64,000 nt of DNA from UBA1127 sp965116355 (GTDB taxonomy: Bacteria; Chloroflexota; Dehalococcoidia; Lucifugimonadales; UBA1127), in assembly GCA_965116355.1 (NCBI GenBank), contig OZ220679.1, positions 992,001-1,056,000 on the forward strand, given 5' to 3'. The position numbers and the translations under genes are program-made. A model generated the notes under the pieces. That model was not told where the DNA came from, did not search any database, and was given only the letters and a program-made list of their open reading frames with translations. Within the stretch, counting starts at the first letter, position 1. Each line of letters opens with the position of its first letter. Positions 63,129-64,000 of this stretch are shown here, in pieces.

Positions 63129-63893
63129 CTAGCCGAGGGCCTTGGCCGTCGGCTCGCCGAGGTGCTTCTCGAACCAGGCGAAGGTCTTGTTCCAGCCGTC
63201 GACGGCGGCCTCGACGCGGTAGGCGGGACGGTCGACGGAGAAGAAGGCGTGGCCGGCGCCGGCGTAGGAGTGGAACTCGTAGGTCTTGCCGTGCTCCTTC
63301 AAGGCGGCCTCAATGGTGGCGACCTGCGCGGGATCGGGGTTCGCGTCGTCCTCGCCAAAGAGGCCCAATAACGGGCACGACATGTTGGGCGTCATATCGA
63401 GGGGCGAGACGGGGTTGGCCTCCGTCAGGTCCTCGGGCGCCATGACGACGCGGCCGCCCCAGCAGTCGACGGCGGCATCGAGCTCCTCGATGTTGCAGGC
63501 GGCGATGTAGACCTGGCGGCCGCCGGAGCAGAAGCCGATGATGCCTACCTTGCCGCTGGAGTAGGGCTGGGCCAGCAGGTACTGGATGGCGCCGCGGGCG
63601 TCGCCGAGGAACTGGGAGTCCGGGACGCCGCCGGACTCGCGGACGCGCTGGGACATCTCGGTGGCGGTGCCGGGGCCCATGCGGTGATGGAGGTTGGGCA
63701 TGATGGCGGCGTAGCCCTGGGCCGCGATCTTGCGGGTGATCTCCTTGCAGCCCTGGTCCCAGCCGGGCATGTGGTGGACGACCAGCACGCCAGGGTGCGG
63801 GCCCGATCCGGTGGGCCGGGCGAAGTAGGCCTCTATCTGGTCGCCGCAGTCACCGGTTACGGTGACGGTCTCTGCGATCATCCCTTCATACAT
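63129..63893 (-). CDS. Dienelactone hydrolase family protein
   Basis: A 254-residue alpha/beta hydrolase from ATG 63893 (GGGAGG 7 bases ahead). The nucleophile is the Cys in GIIGFCSGGRQ, with Asp in FGEDDANPD and His in AGAGHAFFS; the early Glu/His region is VLVVHHMPGWDQGCKEI. It would open a dienelactone formed in aromatic ring cleavage. First gene of a set reading leftwards to the bicupin and thioesterase. Confidence 0.9.
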   Translation of the reverse strand: MYEGMIAETVTVTGDCGDQIEAYFARPTGSGPHPGVLVVHHMPGWDQGCKEITRKIAAQGYAAIMPNLHHRMGPGTATEMSQRVRESGGVPDSQFLGDARGAIQYLLAQPYSSGKVGIIGFCSGGRQVYIAACNIEELDAAVDCWGGRVVMAPEDLTEANPVSPLDMTPNMSCPLLGLFGEDDANPDPAQVATIEAALKEHGKTYEFHSYAGAGHAFFSVDRPAYRVEAAVDGWNKTFAWFEKHLGEPTAKALG

Positions 63894-64000
63894 AACACTA
63901 CCTCCCACGGATTTGGCTGGGCAGAGTGTCGCACGCCCATGGACGTCGCGCAAGCGTGGGCGCACGAGGGGCGTCTTGCCATGACGGGGGCGCCGGGCTA

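Overview
The window is a GC-rich bacterial chromosome segment. I infer a member of the Chloroflexota, most likely a SAR202 / Dehalococcoidia-like lineage. The grounds are extracellular proteins with Pro/Thr-rich stalks, an ATP synthase and ribosomal cluster of bacterial type, and an accessory half packed with Rieske oxygenases, gentisate-dioxygenase-type bicupins, LLM flavoenzymes, amidohydrolases and other oxidative catabolism genes. This placement is inference from gene content only; no 16S gene is present.

Layout. Bases 1-574 hold the 5' part of an MFS exporter. A repeat-bearing spacer leads to the redox repressor rex (1133-1762, +), which converges on the F1Fo ATP synthase operon (8883-1837, minus; atpI-atpB-[33-aa membrane ORF]-atpE-F-H-A-G-D-C) and shares a terminator region with it. 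A bifunctional-nuclease-domain gene (9590-9039) follows. Bases 9814-31042 (minus) are one long translation cluster in the order rpsL-rpsG-fusA-rpsJ / rplC-D-W-B-rpsS-rplV-rpsC-rplP-rpmC-rpsQ-rplN-X-E-rpsZ-rpsH-rplF-R-rpsE-rpmD-rplO-secY-adk-map-infA-rpmJ-rpsM-K-D-rpoA-rplQ-truA-rplM-rpsI. It starts from a near-consensus promoter, lacks tuf, and carries an intrinsic-terminator-like hairpin between rpsJ and rplC. The rpsQ product (uS17) has a roughly 245-residue acidic tail without Lys or Arg until its last residues; S3, L4 and RpoA carry shorter acidic tails.

From 31.2 kb the genome becomes accessory in character: a trehalose pair (otsA-otsB), tRNA-Gln(UUG), a three-gene nitrile hydratase/thiocyanate hydrolase-type operon with a His-rich alpha-type subunit, a convergent gene for a duplicated unknown domain, an arsenate-reductase-like phosphatase, ahcY and a class III aminotransferase.

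Bases 40.7-64 kb form a catabolic and envelope region: three paralogous Rieske oxygenases without a visible reductase, two bicupin gentisate-type dioxygenases, an amidohydrolase, a dienelactone hydrolase, a hotdog thioesterase, a metallo-beta-lactamase-fold hydrolase, a MetE/UROD-like protein, an LLM flavoenzyme, a Tat-exported sulfite-oxidase-family protein, mobA, a methyltransferase with a His/Gly-rich insert, an orphan DppB-type permease behind a long leader, and two large secreted proteins. Together they suggest oxidation and ring cleavage of aromatic or recalcitrant organic matter. Intergenic signals are unusually readable: many promoters match TTGACA-N17/18-TACAAT, while many putative terminators are strong GC hairpins with short or no U-tracts. 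A dispersed palindromic repeat of about 25 bp occurs three times in the last 3 kb.
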